This document shows, piece by piece, positions 63,810 through 64,000 of a stretch of DNA of 64,000 bases. Each line of letters begins with the position of its first letter. The stretch's first letter is position 1. The position numbers and the translations under genes are program-made. The stretch spans positions 124,001 through 188,000 of the forward strand of contig NZ_JAKRGF010000003.1 in NCBI RefSeq assembly GCF_022347685.1, given 5' to 3'. The stretch comes from Thalassobius sp. Cn5-15 (GTDB lineage: Bacteria > Pseudomonadota > Alphaproteobacteria > Rhodobacterales > Rhodobacteraceae). The notes under the pieces were generated by a model. The model was not told where the DNA came from. It worked only from the letters and a program-made list of their open reading frames with translations, and made no database searches.

Positions 63810-64000
63810 ATGGTCGCGCGGGCCTATACCGTGGCCTTTGAAGGGGTCGCCGCCCGCCGGGTTGAGGTGCAGTGCGCCCTGTCTCCGGGCATGCCTGGCT
63901 TTTCCATCGTCGGCCTGCCGGACAAAGCGGTGTCAGAGGCACGCGACCGGCTGCGCGCCGCCTTCTCCGCCCTCGCCATCGCGCTACCGTCGAAGAAAAT
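63810..64000 (+). CDS. comM: YifB/ComM family AAA ATPase, 5' part
   Basis: The first 63 codons are visible; the gene runs off the window. The product begins MVARAYTVAFEGVAARRVEV, then CALSPGMPGFSIVGLPDKAV and SEARDRLRAAFSAL, the N-terminal domain of Mg-chelatase-like ComM/YifB proteins. In naturally transformable bacteria ComM is a helicase that promotes branch migration during integration of incoming DNA. GGAGGG lies just before the ATG at 63810. The Walker motifs are beyond the end. Confidence 0.9.
   Translation, partial: MVARAYTVAFEGVAARRVEVQCALSPGMPGFSIVGLPDKAVSEARDRLRAAFSALAIALPSKK

Overview
The window is a gene-dense, GC-rich stretch of alphaproteobacterial chromosome, almost certainly Rhodobacteraceae and probably the Roseobacter group. 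The evidence is the protein families (Ccr and Ecm of the ethylmalonyl-CoA pathway, the Mcl2-NnrU-DUF1737-Mch cluster, a split TCA cluster, a RpoH2-type sigma factor) and gene orders that match what I recall from Rhodobacter sphaeroides. It reads mainly as core genome. I see no rRNA, tRNA, CRISPR array, insertion sequence or prophage.

Layout. 1-1166: 3' part of a RecD-like helicase gene and a small unknown gene. 1286-6467: crotonyl-CoA carboxylase/reductase, an acyltransferase and ethylmalonyl-CoA mutase. 6513-10045: small metabolic genes (GNAT, deoD, DUF1989, a 2-oxoglutarate oxygenase) and two tiny conserved-looking genes. 10228-14143: succinate dehydrogenase operon sdhC-sdhD-sdhA-lipoprotein-sdhB. 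14459-17196: mcl2-nnrU-DUF1737-mch. 18001-28589: mdh, sucCD, sucA, sucB, a glycosyltransferase and lpd. 28635-29198: a gene broken by a stop codon. 29356-32305: ftsE-ftsX-plsC-flavoprotein. 32584-40135: zinc-ribbon protein, rlmJ and the cell-shape operon mreB-mreC-mreD-mrdA-rodA. 40166-50933: LysR regulator with a VOC/GhrA pair, sseB, UDG, nhaA, a KpsT/KpsE-like export pair, phosphomannomutase, an anchored NYN nuclease and a lipoprotein. 51054-59470: a long minus-strand run from rpoH2 through chaN, coaBC, dut, a membrane-anchored MoeB-like protein, an amino-acid ABC binding protein and permease, to an M3 peptidase. 59583-60682: cobU-cobC. 60911-62853: a LuxR-type regulator and a relic of a type I secretion HlyD gene. 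62854-end: a GST with an extra cysteine-rich tail and the start of comM.

How the genes work together. The first 29 kb is a carbon-assimilation block. Acetyl-CoA enters through the ethylmalonyl-CoA pathway (ccrA, ecm, mch, mcl2) and the C4 products pass through succinate dehydrogenase, malate dehydrogenase, succinyl-CoA synthetase and 2-oxoglutarate dehydrogenase. The regulatory DNA looks coordinated. The sdh and suc promoters carry the same pair of GTGATCAC palindromes with centres 21 bp apart, and mdh has a variant. All three also carry a TTAGCGC-type element. The ccrA promoter and a 52-codon gene have CTGC-N3/4-GCAG palindromes like published PhaR sites, with one-mismatch versions before ecm and mcl2.

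Nothing here is convincingly a new defence or mobile system. The most informative observations are this shared operator logic, two decayed genes and several unusual domain additions. All family assignments come from reading translated sequence; no database search was run.
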